A stretch of 64,000 nt of DNA from UBA1429 sp964482225 (GCA_964482225.1 CAYZWT010000006.1:1-64000), one strand, 5' to 3'. Shown: positions 50,654 to 58,833, counted from the first letter of the stretch. Numbers and translations are program-made. The notes: a model not told the origin generated them from the letters alone.

Positions 50654-51850
50654 ATGGAAGGTGCGCTGAGCGGATTGCGGGTGCTGGACCTGACCCGGGT
50701 GCTGGCCGGGCCGTATACGACCATGGTGCTGGCCGATCTGGGCGCCGACGTGGTCAAGATCGAGATGCCTGGCACAGGCGATGATGCCCGCGCCTACCCG
50801 CCCCACGTGGCGGGCGAGAGCGTCTATTTCATGAGCCTGAACCGCAACAAGCGCAGCCTGGCGCTGGATCTCAAGAGCCCCGCCGGGCGCGAGCTGTTCC
50901 TGGCCCTGGCGCAGCGGGCCGACGTGCTGGTGGAGAACTATCGCCCGGGGACAATGGCGCGCCTGGGGCTGGCCTATGACGATCTGGCCGCCCTCAACCC
51001 GCGCCTGATCTATGCCGCCGTCTCGGGCTTTGGGCAGACAGGCCCGTATAGCCCGCGCGCTGCCTATGACGCCGTGCTGCAAGCCATGGGCGGCATTATG
51101 AGCATCACCGGCCCCGAGGACGGCCAGCCAACCCGGGTGGGCACCTCGATCGCCGACATCACCGCCGGTCTGTTCAGCGCCATCGGCATCCTGGCGGCCC
51201 TGCACAAGCGCCAGGAGACTGGCCAGGGCCAGATGGTGGATGTGGCCATGTTGGATTGCCAGGTGGCCATCCTGGAGAACGCCATTGCCCGCTATGCGGC
51301 CACGGGCCAGGCCCCGCGCCCCATGGGCAACCGCCACCCCGCCATCTTTCCCTTTGAGCCCTTTGATACCAGCGACGGCCAGCTCATGATCGCGGCGGGC
51401 AATGACTCCCTGTGGACGAGGCTGTGCGCTGTCATCGGCAGGCCAGAGCTGGCCATGGACGAGCGCTTTGCCACCAACCCACTGCGCCACCAGAACTATG
51501 CCGCCATGCGCGCGGCCCTGGCCGAGGCCCTGGCCCGGCGCCCGACCGCCGAGTGGCAGCGGGAGCTGGATGCGGCAGGCATCCCCAACGGGCCGATCAA
51601 CGATGTGGCCGACGTGGTGCACGACCCCCAGGTGCAGGCGCGGGAGATGCTCCAGGAGGTGGAACACCCCGTAGCGGGCAAGACGCTGTTGCCCGGCGTG
51701 CCCATCAAGCTCAGCGCCACGCCGGGGGACATCCGGCGCCCGGCGCCCCTGCTGGGCGAGCACGCCGCCGAGATCCTGGCCGACTGGCTGGGCTATGACA
51801 CCGCCGAGGTGGCCCGCTGGCGCGCGCGGGGCGCCCTGGGCGCGGCATAG
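50654..51850 (+). CDS. CaiB/BaiF class III CoA-transferase
   Basis: The 398-residue protein starts at the ATG at 50654 behind GGGGGGAG. The family signature MEGALSGLRVLDLTRVLAGP and DLGADVVKIEMP open it, followed by NRNKRSLALDLKSPAGRELF, ENYRPGTMARLGL and VSGFGQTGPYSPRAAYD. D168 in RVGTSIADITAGLFSA fits the catalytic aspartate that forms the anhydride and CoA-thioester intermediate. It transfers CoA between carboxylic acids. The substrate is not evident and no partner pathway gene is adjacent. It is flanked on both sides by copies of a 106-bp repeat. Confidence 0.9.
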   Translation: MEGALSGLRVLDLTRVLAGPYTTMVLADLGADVVKIEMPGTGDDARAYPPHVAGESVYFMSLNRNKRSLALDLKSPAGRELFLALAQRADVLVENYRPGTMARLGLAYDDLAALNPRLIYAAVSGFGQTGPYSPRAAYDAVLQAMGGIMSITGPEDGQPTRVGTSIADITAGLFSAIGILAALHKRQETGQGQMVDVAMLDCQVAILENAIARYAATGQAPRPMGNRHPAIFPFEPFDTSDGQLMIAAGNDSLWTRLCAVIGRPELAMDERFATNPLRHQNYAAMRAALAEALARRPTAEWQRELDAAGIPNGPINDVADVVHDPQVQAREMLQEVEHPVAGKTLLPGVPIKLSATPGDIRRPAPLLGEHAAEILADWLGYDTAEVARWRARGALGAA

Positions 51851-52245
51851 GGGTTCGCGGGCGCGCGCTCCCAGCAGAGCCACCGATGACCTCGCGCCAA
51901 GACGCAGAGGACGACCAGCCTCGGATGCCCCATGCCCCCAGGGCCATCGCATGTGGCGATGCTGGCGCCACTGAAGGGCTTGGCGAGACGGATGCGCTTC
52001 TTGGGGCGCAGAGTTGCACTCTGCGCAACGCTGCGAAGCAGCGTCCGACGCCCGACAGGCGGCTCGTCTTGTACAGTGCTTTGCTTTGGACGAAGCTGCG
52101 CATCGTAGGCGGGCGAGACGCCCGCCCTCCATAGCCGAGGCTGTGTGCTCACCGGCTGCAAGATAATGGCATCACCACCCTGGCCAGTGCCGAGCTCAGC
52201 CCCCCAAACCTGAGTAGTTACCAGCCTTGGATGCCCCATGTCCCT
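51851..52245. other. Repeat-bearing intergenic region after the CoA-transferase gene
   Basis: It contains ACCAGCCTCGGATGCCCCAT (51915-51934), a variant of a block that recurs at 52219-52238, and a GGCGGGCG-AGA-CGCCCGCC hairpin (52108-52126) joined to copy 2 of the 106-bp repeat. Minus-strand frames through it give the low-complexity translations typical of REP-like DNA rather than a protein. Confidence 0.55.
52128..52233 (+). repeat. 106-bp dispersed repeat, copy 2
   Basis: TCCATAGCCGAGGCTGTGTG at the start, GGCATCAC at 52168-52175 and CTTGGATG at the end, collinear with 50471-50576. Like copy 1 it follows directly on a GC-rich palindrome. Confidence 0.65.
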
Positions 52246-52274
52246 TTGACGCCCCTTGACCCCTGGCCTACAAT
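52246..52274 (+). promoter_or_regulatory. Promoter of the inositol monophosphatase-family gene
   Basis: TTGACG (52246-52251), 17-bp spacer, TACAAT (52269-52274), 36 bp before the GTG. Confidence 0.65.
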
Positions 52275-52310
52275 CGGGCGGTTCGCATGCTCGCCGAGAG
52301 GAGAAAGCCC

Positions 52311-53090
52311 GTGATCGAGATCGCCATACGCGCAGCCCGCAAGGCCGGACAAGTGCTGGCAGAGATGTACCGTGGCCCCCACGAGATCAAGGTCAAGGGG
52401 GAGCGCGATATCGTAACCGAGGCCGACCTGGCCGCCGAACAAGTGATCATGCAAGAGATCCTGGCGGGCTGCCCGGAGGCCTGGATCGTCTCGGAGGAGA
52501 GCCACAGCCAGCGCGTCGCCCTGGCCGGGCGCCCCACCTGGTACATTGACCCTCTGGATGGCACCACCAACTTTGCCCGAGGGCTGCCTTCCTTTAGCGT
52601 CTCTATCGCTATGGCCCAGGATGGGCAGGTGGTCTGCGGCGCCGTCTATGATCCGCTGCACGGCCATCTCTTTCACGCCCAGCGGGGACAGGGCGCCTTT
52701 TTGAACGGGGAGCCCCTGCGCGTCAGCCGTGTGGCCGCCCTTCAAGATGCCATCCTGCTGCTGGATTGGCCCCGCGACCAAGAGATCCGCCAGATGAGCG
52801 CTCGCGCCATGCAGCAACTCGTGCCCCTGACCGACGCCGTGCGCTCCACCGGCAGCGCGGCCCTCTCCCTCTGCTATCTGGCCGCCGGTTGGGCCGACCT
52901 CTACTTTCAGTATACCCTGATGCCCTGGGATGTGGCCGCCGGCCTGCTGCTGATCGAAGAGGCGGGCGGCCGGGTCAGCGGCGTGGATGGGCGCCCCTAC
53001 GCCCTGGAACAGCCCGACTGGCTGGCCAGCAACGGCCTGCTCCACGAGGCCGTGCTAGAGGCGGCTCCCTTTGCGCCCGCGCCGCTATAG
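52311..53090 (+). CDS. Inositol monophosphatase family protein
   Basis: The roughly 259-residue protein is taken from the GTG at 52311 (AGAGGAG upstream); an ATG at 52287 is in frame but overlaps the ribosome site. The Li-sensitive phosphatase motifs are complete: RDIVTEADLAAE, SEESH, YIDPLDGTTNFARGLPSFSV and YTLMPWDVAAGLLLIEEAGG. It dephosphorylates inositol-phosphate-like or related sugar/nucleotide phosphates using Mg2+. The last 6 bp overlap the convergent cupin gene. Confidence 0.9.
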   Translation: MIEIAIRAARKAGQVLAEMYRGPHEIKVKGERDIVTEADLAAEQVIMQEILAGCPEAWIVSEESHSQRVALAGRPTWYIDPLDGTTNFARGLPSFSVSIAMAQDGQVVCGAVYDPLHGHLFHAQRGQGAFLNGEPLRVSRVAALQDAILLLDWPRDQEIRQMSARAMQQLVPLTDAVRSTGSAALSLCYLAAGWADLYFQYTLMPWDVAAGLLLIEEAGGRVSGVDGRPYALEQPDWLASNGLLHEAVLEAAPFAPAPL

Positions 53091-53420
53091 CGAGACCTTG
53101 TCCTCCGGCGCGTAAGGACACTTGATAAAGATCAGCTTGAGGGGCGCGTCGCCATCGTTGCGGATGTCGTGCCGATCCTGCGGCTCCATGCAGTAGACAT
53201 CGCCTGGGGTGGCCGGGTACTCTTGGCCGTTCACGACGATCACGCCGCGCCCCTCGACGAAATAGAACGTCTCCTCAACCTGCTCGTGATAGTGGCCGCC
53301 CAGCGCCTCACCCGGCTTGACCAGGATGATGCCCCAATCAATGCGCGGCCCGCGCATCAGGTACTTGACGCCGCTGTCGCCATCGCGATAGCTCTGCTCC
53401 TGCTCGCGTACATGTTGCAT
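53085..53420 (-). CDS. Cupin-domain protein
   Basis: The 111-residue single-domain cupin starts at the ATG at 53420 behind GGAGG. It shows the two cupin motifs: G-x-H-x-H as GGHYHEQVEETFYFVEGRG, and P-G-D-x-x-x-x-x-x-x-x-H as TPGDVYCMEPQDRHDIRN. It probably binds one metal ion; the activity is unknown. The Nudix gene lies 41 bp upstream on the same strand, so they may be co-transcribed. Confidence 0.88.
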   Translation of the reverse strand: MQHVREQEQSYRDGDSGVKYLMRGPRIDWGIILVKPGEALGGHYHEQVEETFYFVEGRGVIVVNGQEYPATPGDVYCMEPQDRHDIRNDGDAPLKLIFIKCPYAPEDKVSL

Positions 53421-53461
53421 CTGTGCGCCTCCATAAAAGTGGCTGTGGAACGTAGGCCGTG

Positions 53462-53968
53462 CTAGTTTTCCAGATGATAGCGCATCTCCCCCGAGGCGTC
53501 CGCCGTGTAGCAGCCATAGAGCACGTCGCCCCGCTCCTCGCCCAGCAGGCGCGGCAGCAGGTGCGGCAGGTCGGCCACCATCTGATCCCAAGGCAGCGCG
53601 TCCAGGGGGTGCCATTCGAGTTGGCCCTCGGGCGAGGGCTGCGTGGCGCGCCCGGCCACCCGCCCCAGAAAGACAAACAGCATCACCCCCGGGTGCCCCT
53701 CGTGCCCCGAGACGTGCACCAGAGCCCGCAAGTCGAGTTGTTGGAGCGTGAGCCCTGCCTCCTCGCGGATCTCACGCAAGGCGCTCTGGCGCGGGCTCTC
53801 GCCCGGCTCGATGTGCCCGCCCAGGCCGTTCAGTTGGTTGGCCCACAGGCGCTTGGCGGGCGCCCCACGCAGCAACAGCAGAGCCCCCTCACAGAGCACA
53901 AAGCTCAGGGTGCGGGGCGACACGGTGTAGCGCTGGTTGGCGACGGTGCCTTGTTCCTGGAACTGCAT
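53462..53968 (-). CDS. Nudix hydrolase
   Basis: The 168-residue protein carries the Nudix box: GGHIEPGESPRQSALREI and REEAGL, i.e. G-x5-E-x7-R-E-x2-E-E-x-G, preceded by the strand that binds the nucleotide base (SFVLCEGALLLLRGAP). The Nudix fold hydrolyses nucleoside diphosphates linked to other groups. GLGGHIEPGES and the 8-oxo-dGTPase-like layout hint at MutT-type substrates, unproven. It forms a likely bicistron with the cupin. Confidence 0.9.
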   Translation of the reverse strand: MQFQEQGTVANQRYTVSPRTLSFVLCEGALLLLRGAPAKRLWANQLNGLGGHIEPGESPRQSALREIREEAGLTLQQLDLRALVHVSGHEGHPGVMLFVFLGRVAGRATQPSPEGQLEWHPLDALPWDQMVADLPHLLPRLLGEERGDVLYGCYTADASGEMRYHLEN

Positions 53969-54011
53969 GGCGATCAGGCGCCTCCGTTTTCGAGCGATCC
54001 GGCATGTGTGC

Positions 54012-54070
54012 TATAATCCTGGCGCTTGAGCGTCCGGTTCGGACGCTTGAGCGCCCGAGGCGCTTGAACG
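54012..54070 (+). promoter_or_regulatory. -10 box and tandem operator-like repeats before the DUF3048 gene
   Basis: TATAAT (54012-54017) preceded by TGC makes an extended -10. Directly after it CGCTTGAGCG occurs at 54023-54032 and 54044-54053, 21 bp apart (two helix turns), and again as CGCTTGAACG at 54061-54070. The placement suits a repressor site covering the transcription start. Confidence 0.45.
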
Positions 54071-54111
54071 CCCAGAGACGGCGCGAGCCTATCAGGAGAA
54101 ACCATCATATC

Positions 54112-55281
54112 ATGACCGTAACAGGATGCAAGCTGTGTCGCTTGTGGCGTCAGGGCCGCGCCTTGGCCCTCTGGGTCGGCCTGCTCATGCTCGTGCTTGC
54201 CTTGGCCGGGTGCGCGGGCGACGAGACCGCCCTGGTCCCCACGCCCACCCTCACCCGCACGCCCCGGCCCACCTTTACGCCCGTGCCGCCCAGCACCGTC
54301 GCGCCCACCATCACGCCCACCAGCCCGCCGCCGACGTTGACGCCCACCCCGACGCCCACGCTCACGCCCACGCGCAACCCCAATGTCAGCCCGTTGACGG
54401 GGTTGGTCGCAGACCCGGCCAAGCTCAACCGGCGCGTGCTGGCGATCCGCGTGGGCAACGACCCCGAGGCGCGCCCCCAGGAGGGGCTGGGCGCCGCCGA
54501 CCTGGTCTATGAAGAGATCATGGACGGCTGGGTGCTGACGCGCTTTACCGCCCTGTACCTGGAGAGCGACGCCGAGCGGGTGCGCCCCTTGCGCAGCGCG
54601 CGCCTCTCGAACCTGGTGCTGGCGCCCCAGTATGACGCCGCCCTGGTGCACACCGGCGCCAGCGACCCGATCCGCTGGTTGCTCTCCCAGGCGACTTTTG
54701 TAGACCTGGACCAGTATTTCCACGCCGCGCCCTATGGCATGCTGGCGGGCTATGACTGGCGTGGGCGCATGTACACCTCCACCGAGGCGGTGCATGCCTA
54801 CCTAGAGAGGATCGGCAAGCAGCAGGATCATCTCATCGAGGGCTACGAGTTCGATCCCACGCCGCCCGAGGGCACGCCGGCCCCGGCCATCCGCATCCCC
54901 TATCCCCGCTCCAGCGTGGTGGATTGGGAATACGACGCCGCCAGCGGCCACTACCTGCGCTACGTCCAGGGCCAGCCCCATGTGGATGCCCTCACCAACC
55001 AGCAGATCGTCGCCGAGAATGTGATCATCTTTTATACCGAACACCTCAAGACCGATATCGTCGAGGATTCGCTGGGTTCCACGGCCATTGACATCGTCAT
55101 GGAAGGCTCAGGGCGGGCGGTGGTCTGTCGCGATGGGGTGATGATCGAGGCCGAGTGGCGGCGCACGGCCGAGGACAAGCCGATCCTGTATTGGGACGCG
55201 AATGGCGAGGTGATCCCTCTGCGCCCCGGCAAGACCTGGATCCAGCTCGTGCCGCCAGATTACGAGGTTGTGTTCGAGTAG
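54112..55281 (+). CDS. DUF3048 lipoprotein (YerB-like)
   Basis: The 389-residue protein has a lipoprotein signal (LLMLVLALAGC, Cys34), then a Thr/Pro-rich spacer (about 40-95) of the type common in surface lipoproteins of this group. The DUF3048 domain follows: NVSPLTGLVADPAKLNRRVL, QEGLGAADLVYEEIMDGWVL, RVRPLRSARLSNLVLAPQYD and the C-terminal FYTEHLKTDIVEDSLGSTAI, KPILYWDANGEVIPLRPGKTW. YerB-like proteins are cell-envelope lipoproteins without an agreed function. The ATG at 54112 follows AGGAGAAACC. Operator-like repeats lie upstream. Confidence 0.85.
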   Translation: MTVTGCKLCRLWRQGRALALWVGLLMLVLALAGCAGDETALVPTPTLTRTPRPTFTPVPPSTVAPTITPTSPPPTLTPTPTPTLTPTRNPNVSPLTGLVADPAKLNRRVLAIRVGNDPEARPQEGLGAADLVYEEIMDGWVLTRFTALYLESDAERVRPLRSARLSNLVLAPQYDAALVHTGASDPIRWLLSQATFVDLDQYFHAAPYGMLAGYDWRGRMYTSTEAVHAYLERIGKQQDHLIEGYEFDPTPPEGTPAPAIRIPYPRSSVVDWEYDAASGHYLRYVQGQPHVDALTNQQIVAENVIIFYTEHLKTDIVEDSLGSTAIDIVMEGSGRAVVCRDGVMIEAEWRRTAEDKPILYWDANGEVIPLRPGKTWIQLVPPDYEVVFE

Positions 55282-55303
55282 AGCCGTGTCATGCGTCGGC
55301 CAT

Positions 55304-55331
55304 TTGACTTGTCCGTGTCTGCTTGTAGAAT
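55304..55331 (+). promoter_or_regulatory. Promoter of the tatA pair
   Basis: TTGACT (55304-55309), 16-bp spacer, TAGAAT (55326-55331), 35 bp before the first tatA. Confidence 0.6.
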
Positions 55332-55366
55332 TGAACGTGTAGCATGTAGCAGGGAGAAGAGGAAAA

Positions 55367-55591
55367 ATGCCCCAACTAGGTGTGCCCGAACTGCTTATCA
55401 TTCTGGTCATCATCATCGCCGTCTTTGGCGCCGGCAAGCTGGCCAACCTGGGCGGCGCGCTGGGCAAGGGTGTGCGGGATTTCCGCAAGAACATCAAGCC
55501 GGAAGATGACCAGGCCCCCAAGCCTGAAGCCCCCAAAGCCGCCAGCAGCGCCGAGGCCGAGGGCTCCGATAGCGAGAGCGCCTCTGTCTAG
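55367..55591 (+). CDS. tatA: Twin-arginine translocase TatA/E-family subunit
   Basis: The 74-residue protein has a short N-terminus, one membrane helix (PELLIILVIIIAVFGAGKL), the FGAGKL hinge and an amphipathic helix (LGGALGKGVRDFRKNIK), then an acidic Ala/Pro tail. TatA oligomers form the pore-like element for folded proteins. A paralogue follows after 62 bp. tatC is not in the window. Confidence 0.93.
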   Translation: MPQLGVPELLIILVIIIAVFGAGKLANLGGALGKGVRDFRKNIKPEDDQAPKPEAPKAASSAEAEGSDSESASV

Positions 55592-55653
55592 TCCATAAGC
55601 GCTGCGCTGTGAGTGTTGTGCAAGGCCAGACGCAGGCCCCATAAGGAGGAGTC

Positions 55654-55854
55654 ATGGCAAGTCTTGGCGCGCCCGAACTGATTATCATCTTGGTGATTGT
55701 GATCGTGATCTTTGGAGCCGGCAAGCTCCCCGAGATCGGCGGCGCCCTGGGCAAGGGCATCCGCGAGTTCCGCTCGGCCACCAAAGAGATCCAGGGCGCC
55801 AAAGAGGACGTGGAAGAGGCCACAGAGCTTCCCAAGGAAGACAAGAGCGAGTAG
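55654..55854 (+). CDS. tatA: Twin-arginine translocase TatA/E-family subunit, second copy
   Basis: The 66-residue protein has the same plan: PELIIILVIVIVIFGAGKLP, then EIGGALGKGIREFRSATKEI and an acidic tail. It has AAGGAGG before the ATG. The hinge FGAGKLPEIG is closer to the standard TatA than the first copy (FGAGKLANLG). The two may have specialised TatA- and TatB-like roles. A strong terminator follows. Confidence 0.93.
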   Translation: MASLGAPELIIILVIVIVIFGAGKLPEIGGALGKGIREFRSATKEIQGAKEDVEEATELPKEDKSE

Positions 55855-55887
55855 CTCGCTCGCACGGCCAACCGATTCGCCCGTAGG

Positions 55888-55928
55888 CCCGGCGCACATA
55901 CGCCCACTGTATTGTGCGCCGGGTTTTT
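55888..55928 (+). terminator. Rho-independent terminator after the tatA pair
   Basis: A perfect 11-bp stem CCCGGCGCACA (55888-55898) with TGTGCGCCGGG (55913-55923) followed by TTTTT. Confidence 0.9.
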
Positions 55929-55981
55929 CTATGCTACCATGCCCCTAGAGCCGCTACTAGCAGCGACGAGGAGAGATGCCC

Positions 55982-56812
55982 ATGTTCACCCTCAGCGGAT
56001 TCGCCGACGAGATCTCGCCTGACCTGGATCAGCAGCTCGATCTGTTGAGCCAGCTAGGCATTCGCTATCTCGAATTGCGCGGTGTGTGGCAGACCGGCGT
56101 GCTCGATCTGACGGACGAGCAGGTGCGCGCCATCAAGCGGGCGTTGGATGAGCGGGGCATCGGCGTTTCGGCCATCGGCTCGCCCATCGGCAAGATCCAG
56201 ATCACCGACCCGTTCGAGCCGCACCTGGTTGCCTTTCAGCGCGCCATCGCCCTGGCCGAGTATTTCCAGACGCCCTATATCCGCATGTTCTCCTTTTTCA
56301 CGCCCGAGGGCCAGGCCGACGCCCATCGCGACGAGGTCATGCAGCGCATCGAGGCCCTGCTAGAGGCGGCCCAGGGCCACCCCGTCACCTTGCTGCACGA
56401 GAACGAGCGCCACATCTATGGCGACATCCCGCGCCGCTGCCGCGACCTGATGGAGACCTTTGACACGCCCCGCCTGCGCTTTACCTTTGATCCGGCCAAC
56501 TTTGTCATGTGCGGCGTGCGGCCTTTTACGGATGGCTGGGAATTGCTCAAAGACTATACCATCTACCTGCACATCAAGGACGCCCTCATGCAAGAGGGCA
56601 AGGTCGTTCCGGCGGGCCAGGGCGATGGCGAGCTAGAGCCCTTGCTGCGCGCCCTGGTGGCGCGGGGCTATCAGGGTTTTGCCTCGTTGGAACCGCACCT
56701 GAGCATGGCGGGCGAGTTCCGGGGCTTTAGCGGCCCAGAGCTCTTTACCGTGGCCGCCGAAGCGTTTCGCGGCCTGATGGAAAAGGTGGGCGCGCAGGAA
56801 CAGCGCGGATAG
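55982..56812 (+). CDS. Sugar phosphate isomerase/epimerase (AP-endonuclease-2 TIM barrel)
   Basis: The 276-residue TIM-barrel protein begins MFTLSGFADEISPDLDQQLD, with YLELRGVW, TPYIRMFSFFTPEG, LLHENERHIYGD, RFTFDPANFVMCG, LHIKDAL and FASLEPHLSMAG supplying the His/Glu/Asp metal ligands of the xylose-isomerase-like family. The ATG at 55982 has GAGGAG at good distance; the ATG 6 bp earlier is too close. It is the first gene of a tight operon with galU (8-bp gap) and a GHMP kinase, so it probably supplies or converts the sugar these activate. Confidence 0.85.
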   Translation: MFTLSGFADEISPDLDQQLDLLSQLGIRYLELRGVWQTGVLDLTDEQVRAIKRALDERGIGVSAIGSPIGKIQITDPFEPHLVAFQRAIALAEYFQTPYIRMFSFFTPEGQADAHRDEVMQRIEALLEAAQGHPVTLLHENERHIYGDIPRRCRDLMETFDTPRLRFTFDPANFVMCGVRPFTDGWELLKDYTIYLHIKDALMQEGKVVPAGQGDGELEPLLRALVARGYQGFASLEPHLSMAGEFRGFSGPELFTVAAEAFRGLMEKVGAQEQRG

Positions 56813-56820
56813 GGGGAAGC

Positions 56821-57723
56821 ATGGCGCTAACGCAAGTCGTCAAGGCGGTGATCCCGGTGGCAGGCATGGGCACGCGGCTGTTGCCCGCTACCAAGTCGCA
56901 GCCCAAAGAGATGCTGCCCGTGGGGCGGCGACCCGTGGTGCAGTATGTAGTGGAAGAGCTGGAGGCCGCCAGCCTGGGGCAGATCCTCTTTGTCACAGGC
57001 CGCAAAAAGACGGCTATCGAGGACCACTTTGACGCCGACCCCGAGCTGGTGCGCCTGCTTTCGGCGGGCGACAGCTATACCCTGCTGGAAGAGCTGGATT
57101 ACACCGAGACCGACGCCACCTTTTTCTACACGCGCCAGAGCACACCCCTGGGGTTGGCCGACGCCGTGCTCCACGCGGAGAAATTCGTGGGCGACGATCA
57201 TTTCGTCGTCGCCCTGGGCGATTCGATCATCACCAGCGCCAATGGGGCGAGCTTTGTCACCAAGCTGGTCGAGGCGCACTTGGCCTCTGGCGCCGGTTGC
57301 ACCATCGCCCTGGAAGAGGTCGCGCCCGAGGACGCCTATCGCTATGGCATCGTCCAGCCAGTCGCGGGGGCCGATCTTGCAGGGGCGTTCGAGATCGAGA
57401 GCCTGGTGGAAAAGCCCGCTCTTGGCGCGGCCCCCTCGAACCTGGCCATCGCCGCGCGCTATGTGTTCAGCCCCGCCATATTCGAGGCGATCCGCCGCAC
57501 GGCGCCCGACCGCAAGGGCGAACTCCAGCTTACCGACTCGATCCGCCTGCTCAAACAGCTCGGCTATCCCATCTATGGCCTGCGCCTGCGCCCGGGCGAG
57601 CGTCGCTACGATATCGGCAATTTCGAGAGCTATTTCACCGCGTTCATTGATTTCGCCCTGGCCGACGAAAAGTACGGCTATATGGTGCGGCAATACGTCA
57701 AGCGCAAGGCGCGAGAGCTATAG
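56821..57723 (+). CDS. galU: UTP-glucose-1-phosphate uridylyltransferase (GalU family)
   Basis: The 300-residue nucleotidyltransferase has the signature VIPVAGMGTRLLPATKSQPK, EMLPVGRRPVVQYVVEELEA, FVVALGDSII, and YRYGIVQPV with SLVEKPALGAAPSN. GalU makes UDP-glucose from glucose-1-phosphate. Because it is fused in an operon with a sugar epimerase and a GHMP sugar kinase (2-bp gap), a different sugar-1-phosphate, such as glucuronate-1-phosphate, is also possible. Confidence 0.9.
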   Translation: MALTQVVKAVIPVAGMGTRLLPATKSQPKEMLPVGRRPVVQYVVEELEAASLGQILFVTGRKKTAIEDHFDADPELVRLLSAGDSYTLLEELDYTETDATFFYTRQSTPLGLADAVLHAEKFVGDDHFVVALGDSIITSANGASFVTKLVEAHLASGAGCTIALEEVAPEDAYRYGIVQPVAGADLAGAFEIESLVEKPALGAAPSNLAIAARYVFSPAIFEAIRRTAPDRKGELQLTDSIRLLKQLGYPIYGLRLRPGERRYDIGNFESYFTAFIDFALADEKYGYMVRQYVKRKAREL

Positions 57724-57725
57724 CT

Positions 57726-58739
57726 ATGGAGACGATCCGCTGCTCGGCGCCGGGGCGCTGCGGCATCATCGGCAACCCCACCGACATGTACGGCGGCGCC
57801 GTCATCTCGTGCTCCGTCCCCTACCGCGCCCATGTCACCGTGGCGCCCTGCGATGAGCTGGTGGTGGAGACGGGCGGGCGCTCGCTGCGCATCCAGGGGG
57901 AGGACGACCTGCGCTTATGCGGCGACTATTTCGACGTGGCCAGGGCCGTGCTCGAATACCTGCACGATGAGGCCCTCTGCTGCCGCATCTCGTACTCTTC
58001 CGAGATCCCCATCAGCTCGGGCATCTCGAGCTCCACAGCCCTGACCGTCGCGATCCTGTATGGCCTGCTGCGCTTCAAGGGGCTGAACTATGGCCCCTAT
58101 CGCGTGGCAGAGCTGGCCCGCTACACCGAGCTGAACCACTTTCGCATCATCTGCGGCTATCAGGATGCCTACATGTGCACCTTTGGCGGGCTGAACTATA
58201 TGGATTTTCGCGGCAAGCAGTTCTATCGCCCCGCCGCCGAAGAGCTGTACGCCACCATCGAGCCCCTGGAGCGTTTTGTGCCTGCCTTGCCCTTTATCCT
58301 GGCCCATACGGGCGTGCGCCACTCGTCCGATGCGGTGCACAAGCCCCTGCGCGAGCGCTGGCTGGAGGGCGACCGACAGGTGCGCGACGCCTATGAGCAG
58401 ATCACCCACCTGGCCCAGGAGGGCAAAAAAGCGCTGCTGAACGGGGATTGGGAGCGGCTGGGGCGGCTGATGAACGAGAACCACGCCATCCAGCGCGACC
58501 TGGGCGGCTCGGGCGAGGCCAACGAGCGGCTGATCGAGGCGGCCCTGGCGCACGGCGCCCTGGGGGCCAAGCTGGCGGGGGCTGGCGGGGGCGGCACCAT
58601 CATCGCGCTGCACCCGGAGCCCGACCGGCTGGCCGAGAAGCTGCGAGCCTCAGGCGCGGACCTGGTGTTTCGGCCCCGGCCCGAGCGGGGTGTGGGACTC
58701 GACCCCAATGCCGACGAAATGCAAGAATCCCGCCCCTGA
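57726..58739 (+). CDS. GHMP-family sugar kinase, glucuronokinase-like
   Basis: The 337-residue protein has the GHMP motifs: CSAPGRCGIIGNPTDMYGGA, the ATP-loop PISSGISSSTALTVAILYGL, and the C-terminal KLAGAGGGGTIIAL. The start SAPGRxGIIGNPTDxYGG and ELNHFRIICGYQDAYMCTFG, GGLNYMDFRGK resemble plant-type glucuronokinases, which make glucuronate-1-phosphate. It follows galU by 2 bp, so kinase and uridylyltransferase could form a two-step route to a UDP-sugar. Substrate is inferred. The stop lies in the loop of a terminator-like hairpin. Confidence 0.8.
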   Translation: METIRCSAPGRCGIIGNPTDMYGGAVISCSVPYRAHVTVAPCDELVVETGGRSLRIQGEDDLRLCGDYFDVARAVLEYLHDEALCCRISYSSEIPISSGISSSTALTVAILYGLLRFKGLNYGPYRVAELARYTELNHFRIICGYQDAYMCTFGGLNYMDFRGKQFYRPAAEELYATIEPLERFVPALPFILAHTGVRHSSDAVHKPLRERWLEGDRQVRDAYEQITHLAQEGKKALLNGDWERLGRLMNENHAIQRDLGGSGEANERLIEAALAHGALGAKLAGAGGGGTIIALHPEPDRLAEKLRASGADLVFRPRPERGVGLDPNADEMQESRP

Positions 58740-58752
58740 TGAGGCGGGATTC
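58725..58752 (+). terminator. Hairpin spanning the GHMP kinase stop codon
   Basis: GAATCCCGCC (58725-58734) with GGCGGGATTC (58743-58752) and an 8-nt loop containing TGA. It ends 5 bp before the convergent tRNA-Val. There is no U-tract. Confidence 0.6.
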
Positions 58753-58756
58753 GGCT

Positions 58757-58833
58757 TGGTGGGCAGGATAGGACTCGAACCTACGACCTCCACGATGTCA
58801 ACGTGGCGCTCTAACCAACTGGGCTACCTGCCC
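58757..58833 (-). tRNA. tRNA-Val (anticodon GAC)
   Basis: The minus strand reads GGGCAGG acceptor, D loop CAGTTGGTTAGAGC, anticodon stem CCACG/CGTGG around TTGACAT (anticodon GAC, codons GUC/GUU), T arm TAGGTTCGAGTCCTA and encoded CCA (58757-58759). All stems pair. Confidence 0.95.

Noticed and set aside
50531..52132. 533-codon minus-strand frame opposite the CoA-transferase gene
   Set aside because: Pure antisense of a strong family match, extended through REP-like DNA.
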